Assembly: GCA_963834725.1 (NCBI GenBank)
Contig: CAWICN010000001.1
Coordinates: 868,001-932,000, forward strand
Direction of reading: 5' to 3'
Length of the DNA: 64,000 bases
Origin: PALSA-693 sp963834725
GTDB lineage: Bacteria > Actinomycetota > Acidimicrobiia > Acidimicrobiales > Palsa-688
Shown here piece by piece: positions 1 to 9,197 of this stretch (position 1 is its first letter; each line of letters opens with the position of its first letter). The position numbers and the translations under genes were made by a program. The notes below the pieces were generated by a model. The model had not been told where the DNA came from and ran no database searches. It saw only the letters and a list, made by a program, of their open reading frames with translations.

Positions 1-141
1 CGCATCGAGGGTGGCGTACGCCTCGGCCAGGCTGCGGATCAACTTGACGTCGAAAAAGTTATTGGGCGGCCGATGTATCTCGACCAGGGCAACGAAATCG
101 TCGCCGATCTCCACGCTCACATCACCGAACTGCTGCGTCAC
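1..141 (-). CDS. Enoyl-CoA hydratase/isomerase family protein, N-terminal part
   Basis: Only the first 47 codons are inside the window; the gene runs off the left edge. The translation opens MTQQFGDVSVEIGDDF and continues with VALVEIHRPPNNFFD, the first strand and the RPP-N-F segment typical of crotonase-fold proteins, which hydrate or isomerise acyl-CoA thioesters in fatty-acid breakdown. The GTG start at 141 is chosen because AGGAG lies just upstream, and an in-frame GTG further down (120) lacks such a site. It is divergent from the Rrf2 regulator at 272. The catalytic glutamates lie outside the window, so the exact reaction cannot be told. Confidence 0.7.
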   Translation of the reverse strand, partial: MTQQFGDVSVEIGDDFVALVEIHRPPNNFFDVKLIRSLAEAYATLDA

Positions 142-271
142 TGGCTTCTCCTGTCGGCGCTTGGTCTGGCTGCGGCCGTCAGGGTAGCCCGACGCCAGAC
201 GCCAGGTCGGCTGTACCTCGCCGCCAGCCAACCGCCCCTCGCCACGACGCCTGGCGAGACATACTCTCGCC

Positions 272-727
272 GTGGAGATCTCCGCTCGGGCCGAGTATGC
301 GGTGCGTGCCCTGGCCGAGCTGGCCAGCGCCGGGGGCGGCCCCTTGACGGTCGCCGACTTGGCCGCGGCCCAGGACATTCCCATTCGCTTCCTTCAAAAC
401 ATCCTGCTCCAGTTGCGTCAAAGGAGCGTGGTCCTCAGTCAACGCGGCGCCGATGGGGGCTACCGGCTGGCCCGGCCGGCCGCAGACATCAGCCTGGCCG
501 ACATCCTGCGTGCCGTCGATGGGCCCCTGGCGGCGGTGCGCGGTGAACGACCTGAGTCGGTGCGCTACGACGGATCGGCGGCCCCACTTGCGGACGTCTG
601 GCTCGCCCTGCGCGTCAGCCTGCGACAGGTCCTCGAGGAGATCAGCCTGGCCGACCTGGTGCACGGCCCGCTGCCCAACCACGTGGCCGAGATGGTCGAC
701 AACCCCGACGCCTGGGTGTCGGGCTGA
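272..727 (+). CDS. Rrf2 family transcriptional regulator
   Basis: The 151-residue product matches Rrf2 regulators in length and order: MEISARAEYAVRALAELA at the N-terminus, a winged helix with the recognition segment IPIRFLQNILLQLRQ (about 37-51), then the wing RGADGGYRLARPA and a dimerisation helix. Rrf2 proteins often carry three cysteines for an Fe-S cluster (IscR, NsrR, RirA). This one has no cysteine at all, so it probably senses something else or acts as a plain repressor. The start is GTG. It is divergent from the crotonase at 1-141, an obvious candidate target. Confidence 0.85.
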   Translation: MEISARAEYAVRALAELASAGGGPLTVADLAAAQDIPIRFLQNILLQLRQRSVVLSQRGADGGYRLARPAADISLADILRAVDGPLAAVRGERPESVRYDGSAAPLADVWLALRVSLRQVLEEISLADLVHGPLPNHVAEMVDNPDAWVSG

Positions 728-765
728 GTGGTCCAAGTGAGCCCGAGCCCGGGCGGGTATGAGGG

Positions 766-1922
766 CTAGGCCGGGCCCAGCGTCGCGAGCCGGCGGGCCG
801 CCTCGTCCAGGACGCCTGGCTGTTTGCAGAAGGCGAAGCGCACCAACGGCCGGGCCACACGAGGATCGTCGTAAAAGGCCGCGGCGGGCACGGCGACCAC
901 GCCACAGCGCTTCGGCAGGTCCCGGCAGAAGTCCACTCCATCCGTTGCGCCCAGCCCCTCTACGCCGACGACCGTGAAATAGGTGGCGTGCGGTTGGAAC
1001 ACCTCGAAGCCGGCAGCGGCCAAGGCGGTGCACAGGCGGTCGCGACCCTGGCGTCAGCGCGGCGGCGACGGCCGTGAAGTACCCGTCGGGGAGGTCGAGA
1101 CCGGCCGCTACCGCCGGCTGGAAAGGGGCCCCGTTGACGTAGGTGAGGAACTGCTTGACCGTTCGCACCGCGGCCACGAGTCGGGCCGGCCCGCATACCC
1201 AGCCCACCTTCCACCCGGTGAACGAGAACGTCTTCCCTGCGCTCGACACCGTCAAGGTCCGATCGCCCATGCCATCCAGCGTGCAGAGCGGCACATGGGC
1301 GCCGTCGAAGATCAGATGCTCGTAGACCTCGTCGGTCACCGCCAACAGGTCGTGACGGCGGCAGATCTCGGCGACGGTCTCCAGCTCCGACCTGTCAAAG
1401 ACCTTGCCGGTCGGGTTGTGGGGTGTGTTGAGCAGGATCAGGCGGGTTCGGGGGGTGACCGCGGCGGCCAGCCGGTCCGGATCGAAGGTCCATGCCGGCG
1501 GCTCCAGCGGCACCACCCGGCGTCGGGCTCCCGCTAGCGCGATGGCGGCCCCGTAGGAGTCGTAGAACGGCTCGAACACCACCACCTCGTCCCCGGCATC
1601 GCAGAGCGCCAGCACGGCGGCGGTGATGGCCTCGGTGGCGCCGGCCGTGACCAGAATCTCGGTCATCGGGGTCGAGTTCCAGACCGTAGAACCGCCGCTG
1701 GTGTCGGGCGATGGCTTGGCGAAGCTCCAGGGCGCCCGGGCCCGGTGGGTACTGGTTGCGTCCGGCCCGGATGGCGGCAATGGCCGCCTCGGCCACCTCC
1801 ACGGGGCCGTCCTGGTCCGGGAAGCCCTGACCCAGGTTGATGGCGCCGGTCCGCTCGGCCAGGGCCGACATCTCGGCGAACACAGTGGTGCCGAAGCTCC
1901 GCATCCGCGGTACCAGATCCAT
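766..1922 (-). CDS. PLP-dependent aminotransferase, class I/II fold (two frameshifts)
   Basis: Fold-type I aminotransferase, closest in feel to the DapC/kynurenine aminotransferase group. Visible in order: INLGQGFPDQDGP near the N-terminus, VTAGATEAI (cofactor phosphate loop), LLNTPHNPTGKVF (substrate/PLP Asn), VTDEVYEHL (PLP Asp and Tyr), SSAGKTFSFTGWKVGW with the Schiff-base lysine, and a C-terminal RFAFCK with the carboxylate-binding Arg. The reading frame changes near 1670 and again near 1040, yet all motifs are present and in order over a normal length of about 385 residues. I read the shifts as sequencing errors. The ATG at 1922 (MDLVPRMRSFG) fits the family N-terminus. Confidence 0.8.
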
Positions 1923-2107
1923 CCGGTCAGCTCTCTCGTTCTTCGATGGATTGGCGCTCCCCATGGACGAACCACGGTAGGACCGGTCCCGGCCGTCTCC
2001 AAGTCTCTCCCTCAGCCGCGGCACGGCGCCCTTTGACCACCTCTCCGGGGCTCTCAATGAGTGGTCGTTGTCGACTCGACCGCGACTGGCTAAAGTGAGG
2101 CCTCGTT

Positions 2108-3320
2108 TTGCATCGGGTGGTCAAGCTGGTGCGAGCAGTGGCCCTGCGGGGGCCGCAACGCCACTGTGTCGTGTACCGGGCGGCGGTCGGCTCCGGTGTC
2201 GCCGTTGTCCTCATTGGCGCGTCGGTCGCCCTCCCGGTGGCCGGCGCCGGTGCTGACCAGATTGGAACGACGAAAGGCCAGATCGCTGCCCTCGAAGCGA
2301 GGGTCACGGCAGGAGCCGCCCGGATCCACCGGCTCACCCTGGCCTATTTGCAGGCCAACCTCAACGTGGCCATTCTGGGCCAGCAGATCAGCGCCGACCA
2401 GAAGCGGGTCAGTCGGCTGCAGGGCCGGGTGTCGGGGAGCGTCTCGCTCCTGCGCCAGGTGGCGATCCTGAGCTACACCGGTGCCACGAGCAGCACGCTG
2501 GTCCAGACCGAGCCGACGACCGATCCGTCGGTAGGGGTCGGAGTACCTGCAGGTGGAGTCCGGCGACATCAAGGACAATGTCGACCAGTACCGCACGGAA
2601 CAGCGGCAGCTGAACTCCGCCGAAGGGCTGCTGGCCCGCCAGAAGCAGGCCGGCGAAGCCGCCGCCCAGGCGGTCAGGGCGGCCCGCCAGCAGGCTCCTG
2701 GCCCAGGCGGTGGCGGAGCAGGCCCAGATCAACCACCTGCAGCAGGAGCTCGAGCAGGAAATCGAGGCGGCCGCCATCGCCGCAGCGCGCCACCGTGCCG
2801 AGCTGGCGGCGGCTGCGGCCGCCCGCAAGCGCGCCCAGGCCCAAGCAGCCGCCCAGGCCGCGGCGCAGGCGGCGGCGCAGGCGGCGGCCCAAGCAGCCGC
2901 CCAGGCGGCGGCGCAGGCGGCGGCCCAAGCAGCCGCCCAGGCATCGGCCCGCCGGCCGCAGCCGACGTTCACCGCCGGACCCCCGGTCAACAACGGCCTG
3001 CTGGCTATGGTGCGCGCTGTCGTGGCGCCACCCCCGCCGACCACTGCCCCGCCGGTGCCATCATCGGGCGGCTACACGCCCCTCGGCGGGGTGTGGCTGC
3101 AGCTGCGCCTGTGCGAGTCGAGCGACAACTATGCCAGAACACCGGCAACGGCTTCTACGGCGCCTACCAGTTCACCATCCAGACCTGGGACGGGCTGGGC
3201 CTTTCCGGCCTGCCGAGCCAGGCGTCGCCCCAGACCCAGGACGCGGCCGCAGTCCGGCTGCAGGCCGAGGCCGGCTGGGGGCAATGGCCGGCCTGCTCGC
3301 TCGCCCTGGGCCTTCGCTAG
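2108..3320 (+). CDS. Secreted Rpf-like transglycosylase with coiled-coil and Ala/Gln linker (three frameshifts)
   Basis: A signal peptide (VGSGVAVVLIGASVALPVAGAGA) is followed by a coiled-coil region, a low-complexity QAAA repeat linker (about 2845-2945), a Pro-rich spacer and a C-terminal domain with VWLQLRLCESSDNYA and NGFYGAYQFTIQTWDGLG. The last two are the hallmarks of the resuscitation-promoting-factor transglycosylase domain; the Glu in CESS is the expected catalytic acid. The role is peptidoglycan cleavage outside the cell. Frame changes fall near 2535, 2700 and 3130. The TTG start has GAGG seven bases upstream (2097-2100). It converges on the helicase at 3331. Confidence 0.75.
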
Positions 3321-3330
3321 CCGGCCGCCA

Positions 3331-5393
3331 TCACCACAGACCCCGAAGGACCTGGTCGACGGCCGTCGCAAGGCCCACCGCGGGCCCGGGTAGCGTCGTG
3401 TCGGCGCCGATGGCCCGGACGGCCCGATGGTCGAGAAGGCCATCGACGCTCGGCGGCAGGAAGCGGGTCCGCTGGGCATAGCTGTGGGCGTCGCCCCGTC
3501 CGAACGGCCCGCGGTGGTGGAATCGCAGGGGCGCATAGATGTGCAGGTCGTTCCCGGGCCCGGGTGAGTGCCACGTAGAACAGGCGACGCTCCTCCTCCA
3601 CGCCCTCGGCGTCGCCGGTCGCCATATCCGACGGGAACATGCCGTCAGCCGCGTGGATCAGGTGCACGACCCGCCATTCGCCACCTTTGGCGGAGTGGAC
3701 GGTGGACAGGTTCAGGTAGTCGTCATCGAGGCCGGGCGGTCCCGGCCAGGTCGCCGGTCGACGCCGGCGGGTCGAGGGTGAGCTCGGCGACCGCCTGGGC
3801 TCGACTCTCGTAGCCGGCGGCCAGCCGGCTCAGGGCATCGAGATCTCGGAGGCGCACTTCGGCGTTGGTCGTAGCGGCGGCGCAGCAGCGGCTCGAGCCC
3901 TTGCCGCAACCGGTCGATCTGGACTGCTGGCCGAGAGGCGGTCGGGCTGGCAGTCGCGGAGGGCCCGCTGCAACGGGGCAACCGCGTCCGCGGCACCTGG
4001 CGGGCAGCGGCAGGTCGACGCCGACGAAGCGCGACAAGCGGGTCAGCGCCCGGGTCGTCGAGTCCGAGCGACGCCATGTGCGTCGGGCCGCCAGCCGGGC
4101 CGATCCCGTCCACCAGCTGCAGCAACCGGTACCAGGCCAGCTCGTCGCGCGGGTTGTCCAGCACCCGCAGGGCCGCCAGCAGGTCGCGGACGTGGGCCGC
4201 CTCCAGGAACCGCAACCCGCCGTATTTCACGAACGGGATGCACCGCCGGCGCAGTTCGAGCTCCAGCAGGTCGCTGTGATGGGCGCTGCGGAAGAGCACG
4301 ACCTGATCCCGGAGGTCCACGCCGGAGTCGTGGTATTCCAGAACCACGTCCGCGACCGCTGCCGCCTGGGCGCCCACGTCCGGACAGGTGGCGAGGGCCG
4401 GCCGCTGTCCGCCGCGCTCGCTCGTCCACAGGCGCTTGGCATAGCCCTCGGTCGCATCGGCGAGCACCGCGTTGGCCAGATCCAGGATCGGCTGGGTGGA
4501 CCGATAGTTGCGCTCCAGGGTCACCACGGCCGCACCCGGAAACTGGGCGGGGAATTCGAGCATGTTGCGCACGGTCGCGGCCCGGAAGGCATAGATGGCC
4601 TGACCGTCGTCGCCGACGACGGTCACAGCCCGGCCGTCCCTGCGCAGCAGCCGGACTATCTCGCCCTGGATCAGGTTCGTGTCCTGGTATTCGTCGACGA
4701 AGACGTGGTCATAGGCGTCGGCCAGGATCGGTCCGACGATCTCGTCGGCGGCGGCCGCCAGCCAGTACAGGAGCAGGTCGTCGAAGTCCAGCAAGCTCTG
4801 GCGCCGCTTGTGGGCGGTGTATTCACCGAAGATCGAGCGGATGAGCTCCTCGTGCTGCTGAACCCACGGGAAGGCACGCGGCAATACCTCGGACAGCGGC
4901 TGGCGGGCATTGACCACACGCGAGTAGATGTCCAGCAGCGTGTCCTTGCGAGGCAGCCTCCGCCGGGCCACATCCGGGTCGCTCCCAGTCACCACGAGCC
5001 GGGCCAGCTGCATCAGATCGGCGGCGTCACCGGGGTCGAGCACGCTGAAGCCGCCTTCCAGTCCCAGGCGCGCGCCGTTCTGGCGCAGCAGCCGGTGGGC
5101 GATGGCATGAAAGGTCCCCGCCTGCACCCGGCCGCCGGCGTCGGCACCGACCATGTGGCCGAGACGCCGCACCAACTCCTCGGCAGCCCGCCGGTGAAAG
5201 TGACAAGCAGGATCCGATCGGCCGCCACGCCGGCTTCGATCATGCGGGCCAGGCGGGCGACAAGCGTTCGGGTCTTGCCGGTGCCGGCGCCGGCCACGAT
5301 GAGCAGCGCCGGACCGTTGTACTCGACGGCTGCCCGCTGCGCCGGATCGAGCCCGGCGAACCAATCAGCCGTGACGCACCCGGTGTCGGCCAT
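3331..5393 (-). CDS. UvrD/Rep-type superfamily 1 DNA helicase (several frameshifts)
   Basis: ATP-dependent 3'-5' helicase of the UvrD/PcrA group. Motifs in order: Q motif and GLDPAQRAAV, Walker A VAGAGTGKTRTL, motif Ia VTFT, motif II VFVDEYQDTN, motif III VVGDDGQAIYAFRAA, motif IV LERNYRST, STVHSAKGGEW (motif V region) and EEERRLFYVALTRAR (motif VI). The frame changes near 5195, several times between about 4090 and 3700, and near 3555, and the C-terminal part is the worst affected. All helicase motifs survive across frames, so the gene is probably intact in the organism. The ATG at 5393 is used; 5423 is an alternative. The length of about 685 residues is normal. Confidence 0.8.
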
Positions 5394-5460
5394 GCTGTCG
5401 ATCGTACTCCCATCGTCGAACATACGTTCGCAACCATCAGATCTGCCAACCTGGCAGGCC

Positions 5461-6091
5461 GTGACGCGCCGCCTGATACTGGCCTCGGCCTCACCGGCCC
5501 GGCTGCGGGTGCTCCAGTGGGCCGGCCTTCGACCGGAGGTGATGGTCAGCGGCGCCGACGAGGGCGGAGTGAACCACCTGGCGATCGCCGACCGGGTGCT
5601 GGCGCTGGCGCGGCGCAAGGCGTCAGCGGTGACAGTCAGGCTCGGTCCAGAGGGATCCGCCCTCGTCATTGGGTGCGACTCGCTGCTCGAGTTCGACGGG
5701 CAAGCGGAGGGCAAGCCGGTATCGGCCGCTGACGCCTCCGCCCTGTGGCGGCGGATGCGCACGCGAACCGGGCTGCTCCACACCGGGCACTGCCTGATCG
5801 ATACCGAGACCGGAGAGGAAGCGTCGGCGAGCGACGCCGCGCTCGATTCGCTTTGGCGACCCGAGTGACCTGGAAATCGAGGCGTACGTGGCGACCGGTG
5901 AACCGTTGCAGGTGGCCGGCGCCTTCACCCTGGAGGGTTTCGGGGCGGCTTGGATCGACAGCATCGACGGCAACTACGGCAGCATCACCGGGCTCTCCAT
6001 CCCGGTGCTGCGCCGGCTCCTCCGCGAGTTGGGCGTGGAGATCGTCGACCTCTGGGCGGCTTCGGGGACGCCCCGAACGGGCGGCCGGTGA
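5461..6091 (+). CDS. maf: Maf family nucleotide pyrophosphatase (one frameshift)
   Basis: Maf proteins hydrolyse non-canonical or modified nucleoside triphosphates. Seen here: RRLILASASPARLRVLQWAG at the N-terminus (the family SxSPRR region), GCDSLLEFDGQAEGKP with the catalytic Asp, a TGLLHTGHCLID strand, and IDGNYGSITGLSIPVL with the late conserved glycine loop. The frame changes near 5855; on both sides the protein matches the family and the total of about 210 residues is normal. The start is GTG at 5461, just after the divergent helicase. The stop overlaps the GTG of the next gene (GTGA), implying translational coupling. Confidence 0.82.
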
Positions 6092-6463
6092 CCACGTCGA
6101 GGGCCAGGGTCCCTGACGAATTTCGGGCCCGGATCGAGGCGGTCGTCGTCCGGCTCCGGCCCGGTGAGGTCGTCTCCTACGGCGACGTGGCCGCCGAGGC
6201 TGGCTTTCCGGGAGCGGCCCGCGCCGTCGGGATCCATCCTGGCCCACCCTCTCCCCGGTACGCGATTGCCGTGGTGGCGGGTCGTGACTGCCGCCGGCCG
6301 GCTGGTGCCCGGCCACGAAGGCGAGCATGCCCGCCGCCTCCGAGCCGAAGGGATCGAGATCGTGGCCGGGCGGGTGGCGCGCCCAACTCGGCCCGCCCGA
6401 CGGGCCCGAGTGGCCGGTCGCGCCGCCCCGGGCCCAGGCGAGCGGCGAGCCCCGGGCCGGTAG
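6088..6463 (+). CDS. Alkyltransferase-like protein (MGMT fold, Trp in place of active Cys), one frameshift
   Basis: The product resembles the DNA-binding domain of O6-alkylguanine-DNA alkyltransferase: VPDEFRARIEAVVVRLRPGE, VVSYGDVAAEAGFPGAARAVG with the helix-turn-helix and arginine finger, then GTRLPWWRVVTAAGRLV. In true MGMT the last segment reads PCHR; here the acceptor cysteine is replaced by Trp, as in ATL proteins, which bind alkylated bases and recruit nucleotide-excision repair instead of repairing directly. The frame changes near 6230. It overlaps maf by GTGA. ATL function is inferred from family knowledge. Confidence 0.78.
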
Positions 6464-6474
6464 CGTGACCGTCC

Positions 6475-7167
6475 ATGGACCTGGATCAGGCACTGAAAAC
6501 CACCGGGGCGATCCGCGACTTCTCGGAACAGCCGGTGCCCGACGAAGTGGTGCATCACATCCTCGATACCGCCCGCTACGCCCCAAGCGGCGGAAACCGT
6601 CAGGCCTGGCACGTCATTCTGGTCAAGGACCCGGATATCCGCGTCCGTCTCCGGGACCTGTACCTGCGGGGCTGGTACGAATACCTGGCGGTCACCGGCG
6701 CCGGTCTGGTGCCGTGGGGGCCGGCGACGGACCGGGCCGCAGAGAAAGCCGCCCTGGCCGACGCGACCCGCATCGCCGAGGAGGCGGCCTCAGGCCCCGG
6801 CGGCTTCGCCGAGCACCTCGACCAGGTCCCCGTCATGCTCGTGCTGCTCGCCGACCTGCACGGCCTGGCCGCGGTGGATCGCGACCTGCACCGCTACACC
6901 CTGGTGGGAGGAGCGTCGGTCTACCCGTTTGTCTGGAGCATCCTGCTCGCAGCCCACGAGGCGGGCCTGGGTGGGGTGATCACCACCATGATGGTTCGCC
7001 GTGAGGACGAACTGCACACCCTGCTGGGGGTCCCACCCGACTGGGCGGTGATCGGCGCCGTGCTGCTCGGCTATCCGGCCGGCAAGCGCCCAAACCGTTT
7101 GCGCCGCCGCCCGGTCGAGGACTTCACCACTGTGGACACCTTCGCCGGCCCGCCGCTCCGGGGGTAG
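6475..7167 (+). CDS. Nitroreductase family FMN-dependent oxidoreductase
   Basis: The 230-residue protein starts MDLDQALKTTGAIRDFSEQP, the usual nitroreductase opening with the FMN-phosphate-contacting Arg (RDF), followed by ARYAPSGGNRQAWHVILV (the SGGNxQ FMN site) and VYPFVWSILLAAHEAGLGG. The C-terminal LLGYPAGKRPNRLRRRP is also typical. These enzymes reduce nitro-compounds, flavins or unsaturated substrates with NAD(P)H as dimers; the substrate cannot be told from sequence. It sits 11 bases after the ATL gene and may be in one transcript with maf and ATL. Confidence 0.85.
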   Translation: MDLDQALKTTGAIRDFSEQPVPDEVVHHILDTARYAPSGGNRQAWHVILVKDPDIRVRLRDLYLRGWYEYLAVTGAGLVPWGPATDRAAEKAALADATRIAEEAASGPGGFAEHLDQVPVMLVLLADLHGLAAVDRDLHRYTLVGGASVYPFVWSILLAAHEAGLGGVITTMMVRREDELHTLLGVPPDWAVIGAVLLGYPAGKRPNRLRRRPVEDFTTVDTFAGPPLRG

Positions 7168-7196
7168 GCGAGGAGGCCAACTGTGCCCTTCGAGAT

Positions 7197-7244
7197 TCTC
7201 TGTAGCGCGGCGCCCTTCGAATTGGGCGCAATTCGCTGTAGAGA
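7197..7244. other. Long two-helix hairpin between convergent genes
   Basis: The outer arms TCTCTGTAGCG (7197-7207) and CGCTGTAGAGA (7234-7244) pair over 11 positions with two G-U wobbles. Inside them GCGCCC (7210-7215) and GGGCGC (7224-7229) pair fully around the loop TTCGAATT. It lies in the gap between the nitroreductase (+) and the serine hydrolase (-), where a terminator would be expected, but no T-run follows on either strand. It could be a Rho-assisted or bidirectional stop, or a small structured RNA. The rest of 7168-7382 shows no gene. Confidence 0.55.
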
Positions 7245-7382
7245 AAGCTGGCGGCGGCCTCCAACGGGCACGAAGCGCGACAGAAAAAGTTGTCGGCCCC
7301 AAGTGGGCGACCCTGACCCCGGCTCCGATGCGGCCGAGGAGCGTGGTCCCGACGAGCAAAGCGCCGAGACCGCGCCGCGGCG

Positions 7383-8550
7383 TCAGGCGGTCAGGGCGGC
7401 CTGCGCGGCCAGCACCAGTCCGATTCCACGCTCGCCGCCGATCAGCCCGCTGCCCATCTTGTTCATCATGTAGGCGACGGTCAGGTGGGCGTCCATGTCG
7501 TTGGCAACGACCGAACCGCCCCACCCGCCCCAAAAACAGGCCCGATGGTCGGTGCTGACCGGTATGTCCGGCGACGGGAGCCCGTACCCGATACCGAAGC
7601 GGATGGGCACGACCGAGCACCAGGTCGGTGCCGTTGGCCTGCTCGGTCAGGATCCGGGCACAGCCCGCCTCGGAAAGGAGCCGGACCCCACGGGCTTTCC
7701 CCCCGTTGGCGATCACTGACTGGACGGTGGCGACCGATCGGGCGTTGCCATGCCCGTTGGCCGCGGGGATCTCGGCCTGGCGCCACGGGGCGGCCCAGGA
7801 CGCCTCCGCGGTGAGGGGTGGATTCGCCAGCGTCCGCAGGGCCGTCTCGCTGATCTCGCCGACGGCCTCGGCCGGCGGAGGCGGCACGACGTTGGACACC
7901 CGCCCAAAGTCGGCCGGCTCGAGGCCGATGTGGAAGTCGGCTCCCAGTGGCCCGGCCACCTTCTCCCGGAAGAAGGCGCCCACCGACTGGCCGGTGACCC
8001 GGCGAATGACCTCGCCGACCAGATACCCCTGGGTCACGGCGTGGTAGCCCGACACGGTGCCGGGCTCCCACCAGGGCTCCTGGGCCGCGAGCAAGGAGGT
8101 GGCTTTCTCCCAGTCATAAAGGTCCTCGACCGCCATCGGTTCGGACCAGCCTGGCAACCCGGCGGTGTGGCCCAGGATGTGGCGGAGCAGAACACGTCCC
8201 TCCTTGCCACCCGCCCCGAACTCCGGCCAGTAGCGGGACACCGGCGCGTCGAGGTCGAGCTCGCCGGCGTCGACCAGCATCAGGGCGCACAGGGCGGTCA
8301 TGGTCTTGGTGGTCGACCAGACGTTGGTGATGGTGTCGCGCTCCCACGGCACGGTGCGGGCGGTGTCGACCCAGCCGCCCCAGATGTCGACGACCAGTTC
8401 GTCGTTGAGCACGACCGCAACCGACGCTCCGAGATCGGTGTTGCGGGCCAGGCTGGCGGCGAGGAGATCTCGCATGACGGTGAACCGCTCGTCGCAGATG
8501 CCATGGATCTCGGCCGCCTCCGGCGCAGGGGTGGCTTCGGCAGTGGTCAC
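7383..8550 (-). CDS. Beta-lactamase/EstB-type serine hydrolase (one frameshift)
   Basis: Class C beta-lactamase fold hydrolase, about 388 residues. The catalytic Ser-x-x-Lys is STTK (residues about 79-82), followed by LRHILGHTAGLPGW and the tyrosine region VSGYHAVTQGYLVGEVIRRVTG. The C-terminal part GWGGSVVANDMDAHLTVAYMMNKM corresponds to the third active-site strand in this family. The frame changes near 7605. There is no signal peptide, which favours an intracellular esterase or amidase over a true beta-lactamase. The GTG start at 8550 overlaps the stop of the upstream Nudix gene (GTGA), so the two are probably co-translated. Confidence 0.82.
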
Positions 8551-9197
8551 GGTGCCAACGCTACCGGGGCGTTGGCGCGAAGAAAGCCGCTCAGGCCGGG
8601 ATCGGCGATGGCCACGGCCGCCGGCCACTCGAACCACCGGACGTCCTGGCTCTCTCCTTCGGGAGGGGCCGGCTCGTCGTCACCGCGCACCGCCAGCAGA
8701 TAACGCAGGTCGAGATGGGTGTGTCCTCGCCCGCCGTCGTGCACGTCGAGGTGGGCCAGCGGCGGGACAGCGGACGGGCCGGCGCTCGGCCAGTCGAGCT
8801 GCAGGCCCGTCTCCTCACTCGACTCACGCTGTGCAGCGTCCCATGGCGTCTCGCCCGGCTCGAGATGTCCGCCCGGCTGCAGCCACAAGCCCAGCCGCTT
8901 GTGGCGGTGCAGGATCACGCCCCGCGGCCCGATGATCACCGCCGATCCGGTCATGTGGGTCAGGTCTGCCTCCTGGTCGAACGGCCGCGGCAGCCGATCC
9001 AGTGCGACCAGGATCCGATGCCGCGACCGGGCCTCCCGCCCGTCCACCGGTCGGCGGCCCCACACGGCCGAGCGCACGACTGCCCGCAGGTCGTCAGGCG
9101 CCCGCAGGTCGTCAGGTCCCCGGAGGTTGTCAGGTCCCCGGAGGTTGTCAGGTCCCCGGAGGTTGTCAGGTCCCCGGAGGTTGTCAGGCGCCATCAT
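8547..9197 (-). CDS. Nudix hydrolase with N-terminal hexapeptide repeats
   Basis: The Nudix box is complete: GGHLEPGE, seven residues, then RESSEETGL, giving the GX5EX7REUXEEXGU pattern. It lies in a domain with SAVIIGPRGVILHRHKRLGLWLQ before it and a C-terminal DVRWFEW. The substrate is a nucleoside-diphosphate-linked compound of unknown identity. The ATG at 9197 starts a leader of PDNLRG/PDDLRA hexapeptides encoded by an 18-bp tandem repeat, before the real domain begins about 35 residues in. The start lies inside the end of the putA gene, and the stop overlaps the serine hydrolase start. Confidence 0.8.
   Translation of the reverse strand: MMAPDNLRGPDNLRGPDNLRGPDNLRGPDDLRAPDDLRAVVRSAVWGRRPVDGREARSRHRILVALDRLPRPFDQEADLTHMTGSAVIIGPRGVILHRHKRLGLWLQPGGHLEPGETPWDAAQRESSEETGLQLDWPSAGPSAVPPLAHLDVHDGGRGHTHLDLRYLLAVRGDDEPAPPEGESQDVRWFEWPAAVAIADPGLSGFLRANAPVALAP
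9086..9193. repeat. 18-bp tandem repeat, six units, inside the Nudix gene
   Basis: Six head-to-tail 18-bp units, consensus GGAGGTTGTCAGGTCCCC, the first two slightly diverged (GCAGGTCGTCAGG). The period is a multiple of three and the units encode PDNLRG on the minus strand, so copy-number change would not disrupt the Nudix frame. There are no spacers, which excludes CRISPR. Confidence 0.9.

Noticed and set aside
179..2002. A 607-codon minus-strand open frame as one protein
   Set aside because: Only its middle third is aminotransferase; the two ends are out-of-frame readings either side of frameshifts.
3865..5868. A 667-codon plus-strand open frame
   Set aside because: Most of it is antisense to the helicase motifs; only its last ~135 codons are real, as the start of maf.
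9086..9193. Short regular repeats suggestive of a CRISPR array
   Set aside because: Units of 18 bp follow each other without spacers and lie in frame within a gene; the same applies to the arrays at 14107, 55855 and 57511.
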